Shown here: positions 34,765-43,282 of the stretch, piece after piece
Position numbering within the stretch: position 1 is the first letter of the stretch
Layout: the number at the start of each line of letters is the position of its first letter
Program-made: the position numbers and the translations under genes
The notes under the pieces: model-generated
The model's input: the letters and a program-made list of their open reading frames with translations, nothing else
What the model was told of the DNA's origin: nothing
The model's database searches: none
Assembly (NCBI RefSeq): GCF_000155675.2
Contig: NC_020911.1
Coordinates: forward strand, 1,788,501 to 1,852,500
Length of the DNA: 64,000 nucleotides
Reading direction: 5' to 3'
DNA from: Octadecabacter antarcticus 307
Lineage (GTDB): Bacteria > Pseudomonadota > Alphaproteobacteria > Rhodobacterales > Rhodobacteraceae

Positions 34765-36482
34765 TGGCCGACACGCCCAAAGAAGGGCGGTTGATACAAG
34801 AGTGCGGTGAACTAACCGAGCTGGCTTCGAGCTCGGTTTGGATTCAGGATGCTTATTTCAGTCGGAACAGTAGTGGCCTTCTGACTTGGTCTTTTATGTT
34901 GGTGAGCGAGGACAGGCGCATACCTCTACACCTGATTTTTCCGGCCCTCTTCCCGGACTTACCACCCTTCGTGCTTCCGGCAGATGACACCGCTCGGCTT
35001 TCCCAGCACCAGTATGGTGAGGGTGGTGAGCTTTGCCTCCAGTATAGGCCTGACAACTGGCATCCGGATTGCAAGAGTACGGATGTGGTTCAAAGTGCCA
35101 AGGCGCTTCTGGATGCAACGCCTGCAGATGATTTTCTATCTGAAGTAAAAAGTGACCATCCGTCGGACCTGCCCTCAATGCTTGCGCGATATCCACGTCG
35201 GTTCATGTTGACTCCCGAAACCGCCAGTCTTTTGAGGAGACGCTTGGCTGGGCATGTCACTGAGCTCCGTCTGACTCTTGAGCACCGGATTGGATCAACC
35301 GAAGCTCAAGTCGCTCGCGTTGCGTCCATTGGCTACGATGCCGGGCTAACAGTCCCATCGGATGGTCCTGGATTCGGTGGCAAAGTGGTCCAAGGTGTGT
35401 TGTATCGCCTACGCAGCATTCAAACGCTTCCAGATCTTACCACAGAGGACGTAAGAGAACAGTTGTATATGTTCTTGCCACGCTGGTTAAGAGGCATGAT
35501 TGCTAAGACCGAAGACATGCTGGTCGTCCTGTCGAACGGCCAACAAGAGGTATTGTTTCGTGTTCAGCATCAGGCCACAGAAAGGAATATGGACCTTTTC
35601 CATACTTTCGAACCGCCACACGCGAAAGAACGCAGGGTCCACGGTCAGATGTTTCAAAAATCCAGCGTCTGCATTATCGGCGCTGGTTCTCTTGGTTCGA
35701 AGGTCGCTGCAAGCCTAACACGCGAGGGAGTTGGTCACTTCATGTTGCTCGACAATGATGTCCTATGGTCCGACAACTTAGTACGCAACGAACTCGACGA
35801 GATGGATGTCGGACATCACAAGGCGACTTCGCTCAAGCACAGGCTACTTCGAATTAAGCCTGGTTTACGAGTATCCGCCCTAAGCATCAGCCTGACTTCA
35901 CAATCGACAGTCCAGAGCATTGCAAAGCTTGGTGAGATCATTAGCTCCTGTGATCTTGTGATCGATACCACAGCCGACAGCGGGGTGTTTCGCATGGCTG
36001 CAGCCATCTGCACACAAAAGAAGAGGCCTATTGTCTGGGCACGCGTTTACGCCGGTGGAATTGGCGGGCTTGTGGCGCGAAGTGTTCCATATGAAGATCC
36101 ACCTCCGATGGTAGCTGCCTTGCAGCTGCAAGCGTGGTGCGACGCCAAGGGCAAAATGCCCCCAGAGGGTCATGAGCGAGATTACGGGGTGCAAGGTGAT
36201 GGTCAAGACGAACCTCTGTTCGCCTCCGACGGTGACGTGGGAGCAATTTCTAACCGGCTGGCTCGCCATGCCTTAGACGTGCTTTCACCCTCTGAGATGA
36301 GAGTACACCCGGAGCCCGCATATTACATCGGACTGCGGAAAGGCTGGATCTTTGACCACCCGTTTGACACTCACCCTGTTGTCTACAGCTTACATGGCGG
36401 ATGGGGCGATAGAGGTACCGAGGAAGGAGGCCTCAATGTCGAGAAGGTTCTAAATTCTCTTGGTGTCAAGCATGACTCTTAG
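34764..36482 (+). CDS. cap2: Cap2, E2-E1 fusion protein of type II CBASS
   Basis: Ubiquitin-machinery-like protein of 572 residues. The N-terminal E2-like domain has IPLHLIFPALFPDLPPFV and the probable catalytic Cys91 in GELCLQYRPDNWHPD. The C-terminal E1-like (ThiF) domain starts near residue 298 with CIIGAGSLGSKVAASL, then LLDNDVLWSDNLVRNE and CDLVIDTTADSG, the ATP site of adenylating enzymes. Cap2 activates the C-terminus of the cyclase and conjugates it, raising its activity. Starts at the ATG overlapping the cyclase stop and overlaps cap3 by 11 bases. The E1 catalytic Cys is not assigned with certainty. Confidence 0.92.
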   Translation: MADTPKEGRLIQECGELTELASSSVWIQDAYFSRNSSGLLTWSFMLVSEDRRIPLHLIFPALFPDLPPFVLPADDTARLSQHQYGEGGELCLQYRPDNWHPDCKSTDVVQSAKALLDATPADDFLSEVKSDHPSDLPSMLARYPRRFMLTPETASLLRRRLAGHVTELRLTLEHRIGSTEAQVARVASIGYDAGLTVPSDGPGFGGKVVQGVLYRLRSIQTLPDLTTEDVREQLYMFLPRWLRGMIAKTEDMLVVLSNGQQEVLFRVQHQATERNMDLFHTFEPPHAKERRVHGQMFQKSSVCIIGAGSLGSKVAASLTREGVGHFMLLDNDVLWSDNLVRNELDEMDVGHHKATSLKHRLLRIKPGLRVSALSISLTSQSTVQSIAKLGEIISSCDLVIDTTADSGVFRMAAAICTQKKRPIVWARVYAGGIGGLVARSVPYEDPPPMVAALQLQAWCDAKGKMPPEGHERDYGVQGDGQDEPLFASDGDVGAISNRLARHALDVLSPSEMRVHPEPAYYIGLRKGWIFDHPFDTHPVVYSLHGGWGDRGTEEGGLNVEKVLNSLGVKHDS

Positions 36483-36996
36483 TCTCAGGATTCCTCCGTC
36501 ACATTGGACAGCAATGCGGGCTTGCCTGCAAAGAGGTGGTATTCGAGAGATCGGCGGATGGTTGGCCGCAGAACAGCTCGCGCCGGGGGTTTTCGAGTTA
36601 ATCGGTTTCACGGTAGACTTCGAGGTCGGAACGCACAATCGCTTTGCCAGCCTGCCAGCTACGCATAGCGAACAGCTCGATAAAATTCTGAACGAGAACG
36701 CGGGCCGAAAAGGGCGCATCGATTATCTAGGTGAGTGGCATTCTCATCCAACATTCCCACCGGTCCCGAGCGACATTGACGTGGCTGCAATGACGAAGAT
36801 GGTCGAAGACAGCGGGCCGTCTTTCGCCACATTGCTCATTGTTCGGATGTTGGGTGCGGCAGTGCTCGAAGCGACGATTACGACTTTCCAACGTGATATG
36901 CCATCTGAACATAGTCAATTGATCATCGACCACGACCACCAGTCCGGATTTCTTCTTGGGATGGATTCAACAAACAAAAATGAGGGGCAGAATTGA
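36472..36996 (+). CDS. cap3: Cap3, JAMM/MPN protease of type II CBASS
   Basis: Deubiquitinase-like metalloprotease of 174 residues from the ATG at 36472 (a TTG 4 codons earlier is possible). The JAMM zinc motif is complete: Glu26 in REIGGW, then His90-x-His92 in EWHSHPTFPPVPSDID with Ser100 and Asp103. Cap3 removes the cyclase from its conjugates and so limits the signal. The gene overlaps cap2 by 11 bases and its stop overlaps the effector start (TGATG). Length is as usual for the family. Confidence 0.92.
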   Translation: MTLSLRIPPSHWTAMRACLQRGGIREIGGWLAAEQLAPGVFELIGFTVDFEVGTHNRFASLPATHSEQLDKILNENAGRKGRIDYLGEWHSHPTFPPVPSDIDVAAMTKMVEDSGPSFATLLIVRMLGAAVLEATITTFQRDMPSEHSQLIIDHDHQSGFLLGMDSTNKNEGQN

Positions 36997-38138
36997 TGTC
37001 GAATAGAGGGAAGCAACCGCGCGAAATCACAAAGCTTCTGGTTTGGGCTCGCGCAGCCGGGCGGTGCCAATTCAAGAATTGCCAAAAGGCTCTCGATCAC
37101 GATCTGATTGCCGGAAAAGCAGAAGTCAATGCTGCATATCTGGCCCACATCGTCGCCTCATCGCCCAACGGTAAGAGGGGACACCCAAAACGGTCTCACG
37201 TGCTGTCTGATGACGCATCAAACATTATGCTGATGTGTGATGTCCATCATCGGATTATCGACGGCGAGGAAACTTGGGAGGATTATCGAGAAGAGCTCTT
37301 GTTGCAATGGAAGAAAGAGCATGAGGAGTGGGTGGAACTGGCGCTGTCCTCCGGGCCCGACAGTCGTTCCCACATTCTGCAGTTTTCGGCACCGATTGGC
37401 CCAAACGAAACGGCCGTTCCCTTTGATGACTGTGTTGACGCTATCATGCCAGAAAGGACCCCAGCCGAACGGAGACCGACGGAGATCAAGGTAAGGGGGA
37501 TGTATTTTCAGGACAGCGAGGAAACTTACTGGAGCATACAGCCACAAACACTTCGAAATGGTGTTATACAGAACGTCCGGGGTCGGTTCGAGACAGGCGA
37601 CATTCGCCACCTTTCCATTTTCGGCCTTGCTCCTATACCGCTCCTGATGGAACTTGGTCGCCTTATCTCAGACATCTCGGATGTCGATATATACGAACGT
37701 CATCGTGAACCTTCTCAGTGGAGATGGCCCGAAGACGGGCCTGAGGTAAATTTCTTACGCTCCAAAGGTCGGAAAGGTCCAAAACACGTGGCTCTGAAGC
37801 TCTCGGTGACATCTCACATAACAGATGAGCGAATAACGGATGCGGTCGGCGATGACGTGTCGATATGGGAAATATCGAGCGATCCACAAACTCAGGGTGT
37901 TATCCGGCACAAAAGTGATCTCAGCCGATACAGATCAATCGTTCGAACGACTTTGGATGAGATCAAGAATACCCATGGAATGGACGTCAGGCTTTCCGTT
38001 TTTCCTGCTGTACCAGTATCCTGCGCAATCGAGTTTGGCAGGGTATGGCAGCCAAAAGTCCATCCGGTTGTCGAAATATTTGACCAGGTGAGAGACAGAG
38101 GTTTTGTTTCCCGCTTGTCGTTTGATGACAAGTCGTAG
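36996..38138 (+). CDS. HNH-SAVED effector nuclease (Cap5-type)
   Basis: CBASS effector of 380 residues from the ATG at 36996. The N-terminal HNH nuclease has Cys24 and Cys29 in GRCQFKNC, His51 in YLAHIVASS, Asn76 in SNIMLMC and Cys81/His84/His85 in CDVHHRIID. The C-terminal half (from about residue 150; IKVRGMYFQDSEETYWSIQP..., LSIFGLAPIPLLMELGRLISDISDVDIYERHREP, KLSVTSHI, AVPVSCAIEFGRVWQPKVHP) is a SAVED domain, which binds the cyclic nucleotide and drives assembly so that the nuclease cuts DNA. The SAVED start ALAPIP.L and the FAVPVS.A.E.GR block are typical. Last gene of the four-gene operon. Confidence 0.9.
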   Translation: MSNRGKQPREITKLLVWARAAGRCQFKNCQKALDHDLIAGKAEVNAAYLAHIVASSPNGKRGHPKRSHVLSDDASNIMLMCDVHHRIIDGEETWEDYREELLLQWKKEHEEWVELALSSGPDSRSHILQFSAPIGPNETAVPFDDCVDAIMPERTPAERRPTEIKVRGMYFQDSEETYWSIQPQTLRNGVIQNVRGRFETGDIRHLSIFGLAPIPLLMELGRLISDISDVDIYERHREPSQWRWPEDGPEVNFLRSKGRKGPKHVALKLSVTSHITDERITDAVGDDVSIWEISSDPQTQGVIRHKSDLSRYRSIVRTTLDEIKNTHGMDVRLSVFPAVPVSCAIEFGRVWQPKVHPVVEIFDQVRDRGFVSRLSFDDKS

Positions 38139-38159
38139 GCCCAAAGCCTTTCAGACAAT

Positions 38160-38588
38160 TTGCGATTGAAAAAGGCTCGGAAAACGGAATCTAATACAAT
38201 CAGGCGTGGTGACCTTTCGTGCGAAATTGCGATTAACCAATCAGAAGCATTAGTCTCAGGTACTGTGAAATACCGAGCCTATGAGGTTGGCACAGTATCT
38301 GGAGCGACAACCGAAGCGATCGCTGGCCAATTTCTGTCGATCTGCGAATTGGTTAATGACGGATCCATGGTCCGTGACGGCACCATAATGACCGGCTACC
38401 ACAATGAAATCTCTGGTGGCGATGTGCTTTTATTAGACGGCGAAATTGTTGGCCAATGGAGATCTGACGAAGAGGGATGGTGTCACTTCGTCGCCTACAG
38501 TGCGACTGAAATCACCTGTAGTGCGCCATCACCATGGCTTTTGCAGGACACTATTTTTGAATGGCTTTCCGATGGGAAAACAGATTAG
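38160..38588 (+). CDS. hypothetical protein after CBASS
   Basis: Frame of 142 codons that starts 21 bases after the effector stop on the same strand. Only TTG starts (38160 or 38166) are available near the beginning, with no clear ribosome site. The sequence looks real (SCEIAINQSEALVSGTVKYRAYEVGTVSGATTEAIAGQFLSICELV...), with beta-like N-terminal half and Trp-rich end (GQWRSDEEGWCHFVAY). No family is recognised. It may be a fifth operon gene or a fragment of a longer one. Confidence 0.5.
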   Translation: MRLKKARKTESNTIRRGDLSCEIAINQSEALVSGTVKYRAYEVGTVSGATTEAIAGQFLSICELVNDGSMVRDGTIMTGYHNEISGGDVLLLDGEIVGQWRSDEEGWCHFVAYSATEITCSAPSPWLLQDTIFEWLSDGKTD

Positions 38589-38983
38589 GGGGCTAACTTA
38601 GCACCGGTTTAATATGATGTTAGAACTTCCGATTCGACTCGAAGACCAGGACCACCTCGAACTCAGACAGCCTGAGTGCACAACGAACTTCCGCTTTGCC
38701 AAATGTAATTGCCGCACTTTGCATTCGCAGCAAAGGTCCGGTTTCCGCCCTCAGTGTAAAAGTGTGCATGGTGGAGCATCAATCACTCTTGGCTCATGGC
38801 TGATGTTCGCGGCATTGCGATCACCGGTCCGCTCGAGGTCTTATTAGAACACAGTGACATGTCTGTGTTCGTTTCGCTTCCGCCACAGTCACTTATGTCT
38901 CCCGCGTTCTTCCACGTATAAATCACCAACGCCGAAAGCCACCCTGAGGTGGCTGTTAGCGCATTGATATAATTAGATTATAT
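38589..38983. other. gap at the right end of the CBASS segment
   Basis: No gene supported. It has a degenerate motif 1 repeat at 38741-38781 (GGTTTCCGCCCTCAGTG...) and otherwise nothing clear. Confidence 0.5.
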
Positions 38984-39033
38984 TGGTTTTGGGAGTCAGA
39001 TTTGAACTGACGACCTTCAGGTTATGAGCCTGT
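38984..39033 (-). repeat. 3' half of an initiator-like tRNA-Met, attachment scar
   Basis: Read on the minus strand: CAGG stem, loop CTCATAA (CAT anticodon), CCTG stem, variable AAGGTC, T arm GTCAG-TTCAAAT-CTGAC, acceptor TCCCAAA, A and CCA. The part around the anticodon matches alphaproteobacterial initiator tRNA. The 5' half is missing; the sequence upstream does not fold as a D arm. Like the Asn scar, this is best read as a recombination end of another island. Confidence 0.75.
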
Positions 39034-39147
39034 AGTCGGCTTCGGAGCCAAGTTGATGCTGTCTGTTCGCAAGTCGTATCTGATCCAGCATCGGGTAGTA
39101 ACGGCGCCGCTCTATGTAAAGGCAAGGGGCACTGACAGCAGATCAGG

Positions 39148-39205
39148 TGCAATTGCGCAATCGAGTTGGTCCACCACACATGCAAAACTAGAGATGCTAA
39201 GTGTC
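39148..39205 (+). pseudogene. 58-bp scrap of the RepA-like helicase gene
   Basis: Begins CAGGTGCAATTGCGCAATCG and matches 8754-8811 of the intact helicase gene with few changes (it encodes the CNCAIELVHHTCKT block). It is the third trace of this gene and lies just inside the right island end. Confidence 0.75.
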
Positions 39206-39240
39206 TAGAATTATACAGCTTTATGGAACGAGGCCTTGCC

Positions 39241-39261
39241 GGTGACAAATCCAGTGACAAG
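39241..39261 (+). promoter_or_regulatory. GTGACAA repeat pair near right att
   Basis: GGTGACAAAT and CAGTGACAAG, spaced by one base, 65 bases inside the right tRNA-Asn scar. They match the words at 5270-5291 near the left scar and may be integrase arm sites. Confidence 0.45.
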
Positions 39262-39325
39262 CCTTATATCAAAAGATTTACCAATAACCTAGATGACTGC
39301 CAAATAACTGATCTTGTTGGTTTAT

Positions 39326-39371
39326 TTGGCTCCGGCGGTAGGGATCGAACCTACGACAAATTGATTAACAG
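39326..39371 (-). repeat. tRNA-Asn 3' part, right attachment scar
   Basis: Identical over 46 bases to 5082-5127. To its right, where the tRNA 5' half should be, the sequence does not form the D arm and acceptor strand, so the gene is not intact here either. A later insertion or exchange has probably replaced it. Confidence 0.88.
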
Positions 39372-39504
39372 ACAACTGCTCAGTTAGACTGCATGATATA
39401 TCCTTATATTCAGTCTGGGGCAGGGCCTACAGTGGCCTCTCTCGCAGCGCTGGCGATAGTCATCTTGACGCCCTCAAGCCTATGAAATAGTAACTGATTA
39501 TTGA

Positions 39505-39544
39505 GCGGGCGTTGTGTAATGGTTAAGACCCCAGTTTTCCAAAC
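39505..39544 (+). repeat. 5' half of a tRNA-Gly (TCC) gene
   Basis: GCGGGCG acceptor strand, TT, D arm with AATGG, and anticodon stem-loop start CCAGT-TTTCCAA-AC give tRNA-Gly with anticodon TCC. After about position 40 the sequence leaves the tRNA: the 3' stem should be ACTGG but reads ACAAG, and no T arm follows. An integrase gene starts 128 bases downstream, so this is an island junction in which the tRNA 3' half has been separated. Confidence 0.75.
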
Positions 39545-39672
39545 AAGTGTTCTGAGTTTCGTACAGTAGCACTGTGCACCTTACTGTTTCTTTTTGTTGA
39601 CTTTTATCTTGCATCAGGTTGCATGTAGTAGCGCAGAGTAGCGTGGCGTTACCTACAAAAGGCCGACAGAAT

Positions 39673-40752
39673 ATGCCAAAGCTTACAGAGACGTTTTCTA
39701 ACAAATTGCCACATGCGAAAGCAGGGACGGATAAGTACTGGGACGCTGAGATCAAAGGGCTGGTGCTCTTTGTGGGGAAGCGCTCGAAGACCTGGTACTT
39801 TCAGAAGGACGTTGGCGGCCAGACCAAGCGTATTCTGATTGGTCGGTTTCCAATCATCTCAGCGCAGGCCGCACGCCAAACGGCGCTTGGGTTTGCCTTG
39901 GAGATGGGCCGAGGGGCAGGGAAGGCGGCTCAGATTGGCGCGCCCACGTTGGAGGCCGCAATGGAAGTGTATCTGGCACGTCCAAAGCTGCGTTCTGAGA
40001 CTAACAAGATCGGGATGCGCGCCCAGCTTACGCTTCATCTGAAAGACTGGATGCGCCTGCCTCTCGGCGAGATCAGCAAGACGATGACAGTGCGCCGTCA
40101 TCACGATATGGCGGGATCGTCGTCGGCAGCTAATCATGTTCTTCGCAGCTTTCGCGCCATCTATAATCATGCCCGCCGGACTTGTGACTTACCAGAATGT
40201 CCAACGATGGCGATTGAATGGTTTGAAGATAAGCCGGACGGGCGGATTATTGAGGACCTGAAGCACTGGCGGCAGACGATTGATGATCTGCCCAACCCAA
40301 TCCATCGCGTATTCTACGAGCTGCTTTTGTTTACCGGCCTTCGCAAAACTGAAGTGTTCACCTTGAAGTGGGAGCAGATACAGGAAGACCACATTCATCT
40401 GCCAATGACGAAGAACGGGCGGAGTTTTGATCTTCCAATTTTGCAATTGCACCATGAGATCTTGGCACCACTTCGCCCTCTCAGCAGAGACTGGGTCTTT
40501 CCGTCACCAAAGTCAGAGTCCGGCCACATCACAAGGCCGGAACGGCTCAAGTATAATCCGCATATGCATCGCCGGACATTCGCGACGGTTGCAATGGAAG
40601 CAGGCGTTCTGGAAGAAATCGTTGGACGACTGCTCAATCATACGCCGCTGTCGATCACTGGGCAGAGATATACTCGTCCGTCGTTGGATGCATTGCGGCC
40701 TTCGATGGAGATTGCGTGCGCCGAAATATCTAAAAGGTTAGTAGTTGGATAA
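39673..40752 (+). CDS. tyrosine recombinase at tRNA-Gly
   Basis: Integrase of 359 residues from the ATG at 39673 (MPKLTETFSNKL); the frame is open 18 codons further upstream. The N-terminal arm-binding part is IKGLVLFVGKRSKTWYFQKDVGGQTKRILIGRFP. Catalytic residues: Arg in TGLRKTEV, His-x-x-Arg in MHRRTFATVA, His in LLNHTPLS and Tyr in GQRYTRPS. It probably acts at the neighbouring tRNA-Gly site. Its last 270 bases are repeated at 43423-43689. Confidence 0.92.
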   Translation: MPKLTETFSNKLPHAKAGTDKYWDAEIKGLVLFVGKRSKTWYFQKDVGGQTKRILIGRFPIISAQAARQTALGFALEMGRGAGKAAQIGAPTLEAAMEVYLARPKLRSETNKIGMRAQLTLHLKDWMRLPLGEISKTMTVRRHHDMAGSSSAANHVLRSFRAIYNHARRTCDLPECPTMAIEWFEDKPDGRIIEDLKHWRQTIDDLPNPIHRVFYELLLFTGLRKTEVFTLKWEQIQEDHIHLPMTKNGRSFDLPILQLHHEILAPLRPLSRDWVFPSPKSESGHITRPERLKYNPHMHRRTFATVAMEAGVLEEIVGRLLNHTPLSITGQRYTRPSLDALRPSMEIACAEISKRLVVG

Positions 40753-40953
40753 GGCTGACCTTTATCATTGAATGCCAGAGGTCAATCTTATCCTGGACAG
40801 CTGCCTAATCCACTGGGCTCATGATACTAATTGACCTCTGCGACTGTGTCGATGAGCGCAGTCACGCTGTCGGAATTCCTGTCAAACAAGTCTTGCAGGG
40901 GTAGGGGAAGGGTGAGTTCCGCCCAATAGCTGATTTGTGTAACATGGGCCAAC

Positions 40954-41763
40954 TTAGCCCTCAAAGACGGTGCGAATTGGATCCCGTGGAATAGGAACGA
41001 TACCGATCTGTTCCATTGCGATGCGGGCATAGGTTCCATCGGTAACCATTTCACTAAGCGCTCCATTGATCGCACGCACAAGATTGGGTCGTGCCTTTGT
41101 CACCGCCCAGCCCATCTGATAGCTATCAAGAAAGCCGTCCACTAGCTTTAGCGGTAAATTTCCAGTCTTAATCGCGTAGGCCCCGCCAATGCCATCGACG
41201 ATGGCTCCATCGATATTACCGTTGATTAGATCCTGAAGGGCTTCGGGGTCTGATCCATACAGCTTCACATCGTCTGTCAGTGCCTCAGCCAAAGGTACAA
41301 AGGTTGAGGCAACGATTGTACCAATTTTACGGCCCTTCAAATCATCGGTGATGGCGGCGGCATCATCGTTCCGCACTGCGATACGTGCGCCACTTTCAAC
41401 CCACGCATCACAGAAAAAGACAGATTTTTGGCGTTCTTCTGTAATGCCCATGGGGTTCGAGATCATGTCATAACGGTTCGACATTAAGCCAACCAAGATT
41501 GAGTCCCAAGAAATTATGACTGGTTTATGCTCTAAGTCCAAGCGTGCAGCTATCTCACGAATAATGGACAATTCGAAACCTTGCAACTCACTGCCGTTTG
41601 AATAGCTAAATGGCGGAAAAGTACCTTCTGTAGCACTCGATAAAGTGCCTGGTTCTAGTAATCCCAGGTCTTCTGCTGCAGACGCAGTGCGCAGCCCCCC
41701 AAATGTCGTGGTGAGCGCTGCTGCGAGAGTGAATTGGCCGAAACGGCGTCTGTCTAAAGTCAT
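40954..41763 (-). CDS. polar amino acid ABC binding protein
   Basis: Periplasmic binding protein of 269 residues from the ATG at 41763 (ribosome site AAAGGAAAG). An ATG at 41808 overlapping the permease stop would add 15 residues. The N-terminus MTLDRRRFGQFTLAAALTTTFGG has a twin-arginine-like signal. The mature part (GTLSSATEGTFPPFSYSNGSELQGFELSIIREIAARLDLEHKPV, later NRYDMISNPMGITEERQK) is the family-3 amino acid binding fold. Between permease and this gene lies a small hairpin (CCCGGC ATC GCCGGG). No ATPase gene is nearby. Confidence 0.88.
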   Translation of the reverse strand: MTLDRRRFGQFTLAAALTTTFGGLRTASAAEDLGLLEPGTLSSATEGTFPPFSYSNGSELQGFELSIIREIAARLDLEHKPVIISWDSILVGLMSNRYDMISNPMGITEERQKSVFFCDAWVESGARIAVRNDDAAAITDDLKGRKIGTIVASTFVPLAEALTDDVKLYGSDPEALQDLINGNIDGAIVDGIGGAYAIKTGNLPLKLVDGFLDSYQMGWAVTKARPNLVRAINGALSEMVTDGTYARIAMEQIGIVPIPRDPIRTVFEG

Positions 41764-41804
41764 GTCTTCTTTCCTTTCAGGTGGTTTACCCGGCGATGCC
41801 GGGC

Positions 41805-42473
41805 TCATTTACTTAGGGCGGGGTAGCGACGCTCATGCCAACGAGCGAACTGGTTTAGAGCTTCAGCTAAAATCAAGTAGAATATGGCCGCAAGAATGTA
41901 GTAGTCAAACGGGCGGAAGGTGCTTGCGATCTGCTGCTTTGCATACAAAGTAATTTCGACGATCGTGATAGCAGACAATAGTGAGGTGTTTTTAAGGGTG
42001 TTCATCGCTTCGTTGGTTAGCGCTGGTACAACAATCCTTAGAAGTTGGGGTAGCACCACAAACCATAAGATAGCCCATGTTGGTAGGCCCAAGCTGCGCC
42101 CTGCTTCAAACTGACCATTGGGAATCGCGTTAAATCCAGATCGCAAAATTTCCGCCACATAAGCGCCACCGGACAGCCCCAGCGCGAGAATCCCAGCAAC
42201 GTATGGATTAAGGCCCAGCCCAAGCTGAGGCAGCCCAAAATAAATCATGAAAATCTGAATTAGTGTCGGAGTGCCGCGAATAAACCAGATGAAAATCGTC
42301 GCCGGTGTACGCAAAATCCTGAGTTTTGAACGCCCAGCCAGAACAACGCCCAAACCGATTATCCAACTCAGGATAATAGCTGCAACGGCGATGATCAACG
42401 CAATCCAGGCTGCCTCTATAAAACCAGGAATCCGGCTTATGGCCGCCGTAAGCGTCTCAGGTGTCCAGCCCAT
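41805..42473 (-). CDS. amino acid ABC transporter permease (HisM/GlnP type)
   Basis: Inner membrane permease of 222 residues. Hydrophobic segments include AAWIALIIAVAAIILSWIIGLGVVL and PYVAGILALGLSGGAYVAEILRSG; the coupling loop is GQFEAGRSLGLPTWAILWFVVLPQLLR, followed by NTSLLSAI, typical of the His/Glu/Gln group. It works with the binding protein downstream. The matching ATPase is missing from the cassette, so the system either borrows one or is incomplete. Confidence 0.9.
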   Translation of the reverse strand: MGWTPETLTAAISRIPGFIEAAWIALIIAVAAIILSWIIGLGVVLAGRSKLRILRTPATIFIWFIRGTPTLIQIFMIYFGLPQLGLGLNPYVAGILALGLSGGAYVAEILRSGFNAIPNGQFEAGRSLGLPTWAILWFVVLPQLLRIVVPALTNEAMNTLKNTSLLSAITIVEITLYAKQQIASTFRPFDYYILAAIFYLILAEALNQFARWHERRYPALSK

Positions 42474-42481
42474 TACAGAGT

Positions 42482-43282
42482 TCAGCCTAGGCCAGAAGGG
42501 CGGCGAATTGCGTCTTTAAAAGCAGCAATCGCATCGGATGCAAAGTGGCTTGTGGGAATTGGTTCATGATCGAAATGATTGAACGCGTCAACACCGGCAA
42601 CAAGCGTTGCGCTGTCGCGCGCCTTGGTTTGACGCACAGACGGATGGATGAAGCGTAAGACCATGCCAATTCGCGGCCCATCCGAACGGTTTGGCTCAGA
42701 TCCGTGCACTATCCGCATTGAATGCAAGGAAGCCTCTCCGGCTTCAAGCGGCAGTGCGACACTGTCACTCTCTACATCAACTGTCTGACCAAAGAATAGC
42801 ATGTTGTCGGCGTCTTCTTTGTTTGTATGAGTAAGTTGCCCGGCATCATGGGTACCAGCAATAACTCGCAAACATCCGCTCGCCGATTTGCTTGGCGTCA
42901 AGGCAAGCCAGAGGTTTACGATGTCGTCGGTCGGATCTAGCCCAGCATGTGTGCTGTCTTGGTGCCAAGACACGTACCCTGTAGATCCGCCGGGCTTTAC
43001 GAAAAAATCTGACGACCAAAGGAGCACATCAGGCCCAAGGATGGCAGTGGCAACGGCAAGCACCCGAGGGTGCGTGGCGATCCGGGCAAGATCGGGACTA
43101 AGCAGATGGGCCTTGAACCGATGGACTTTGCCAAGATGGGCCAAACTATCGAGCTCAAACTGTTGGAATGCATTAACTACCTCAGTCGCCTCTTCTTGGG
43201 TGAGAATGGGAACTGGGGCGTAGAAGCGATGCGCGAGAAAATTTTCGGCGACATGGGGCGCATCAAGGTTGCTCAATGACAT
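42482..43282 (-). CDS. phytanoyl-CoA dioxygenase (PhyH) family protein
   Basis: Non-heme iron, 2-oxoglutarate-dependent oxygenase of 266 residues. The iron triad is His-x-Asp in SWHQDSTHAG near residue 106 and a distal His in MRIVHGSEPNRS near residue 194, with Arg in RIGMVLRFIHPS for 2-oxoglutarate. Relatives hydroxylate small amino acids such as ectoine or proline as well as lipids, and the neighbouring amino acid importer suggests such a substrate. First gene of the three-gene minus-strand cassette. Confidence 0.87.
   Translation of the reverse strand: MSLSNLDAPHVAENFLAHRFYAPVPILTQEEATEVVNAFQQFELDSLAHLGKVHRFKAHLLSPDLARIATHPRVLAVATAILGPDVLLWSSDFFVKPGGSTGYVSWHQDSTHAGLDPTDDIVNLWLALTPSKSASGCLRVIAGTHDAGQLTHTNKEDADNMLFFGQTVDVESDSVALPLEAGEASLHSMRIVHGSEPNRSDGPRIGMVLRFIHPSVRQTKARDSATLVAGVDAFNHFDHEPIPTSHFASDAIAAFKDAIRRPSGLG

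Noticed and set aside
39166-39387. 73-codon ORF whose end reads like a protein often listed in databases (RDRTYDKLINRQ)
   Set aside because: The end is the tRNA-Asn 3' part translated in a wrong sense, a common annotation artefact; there is no ribosome site.
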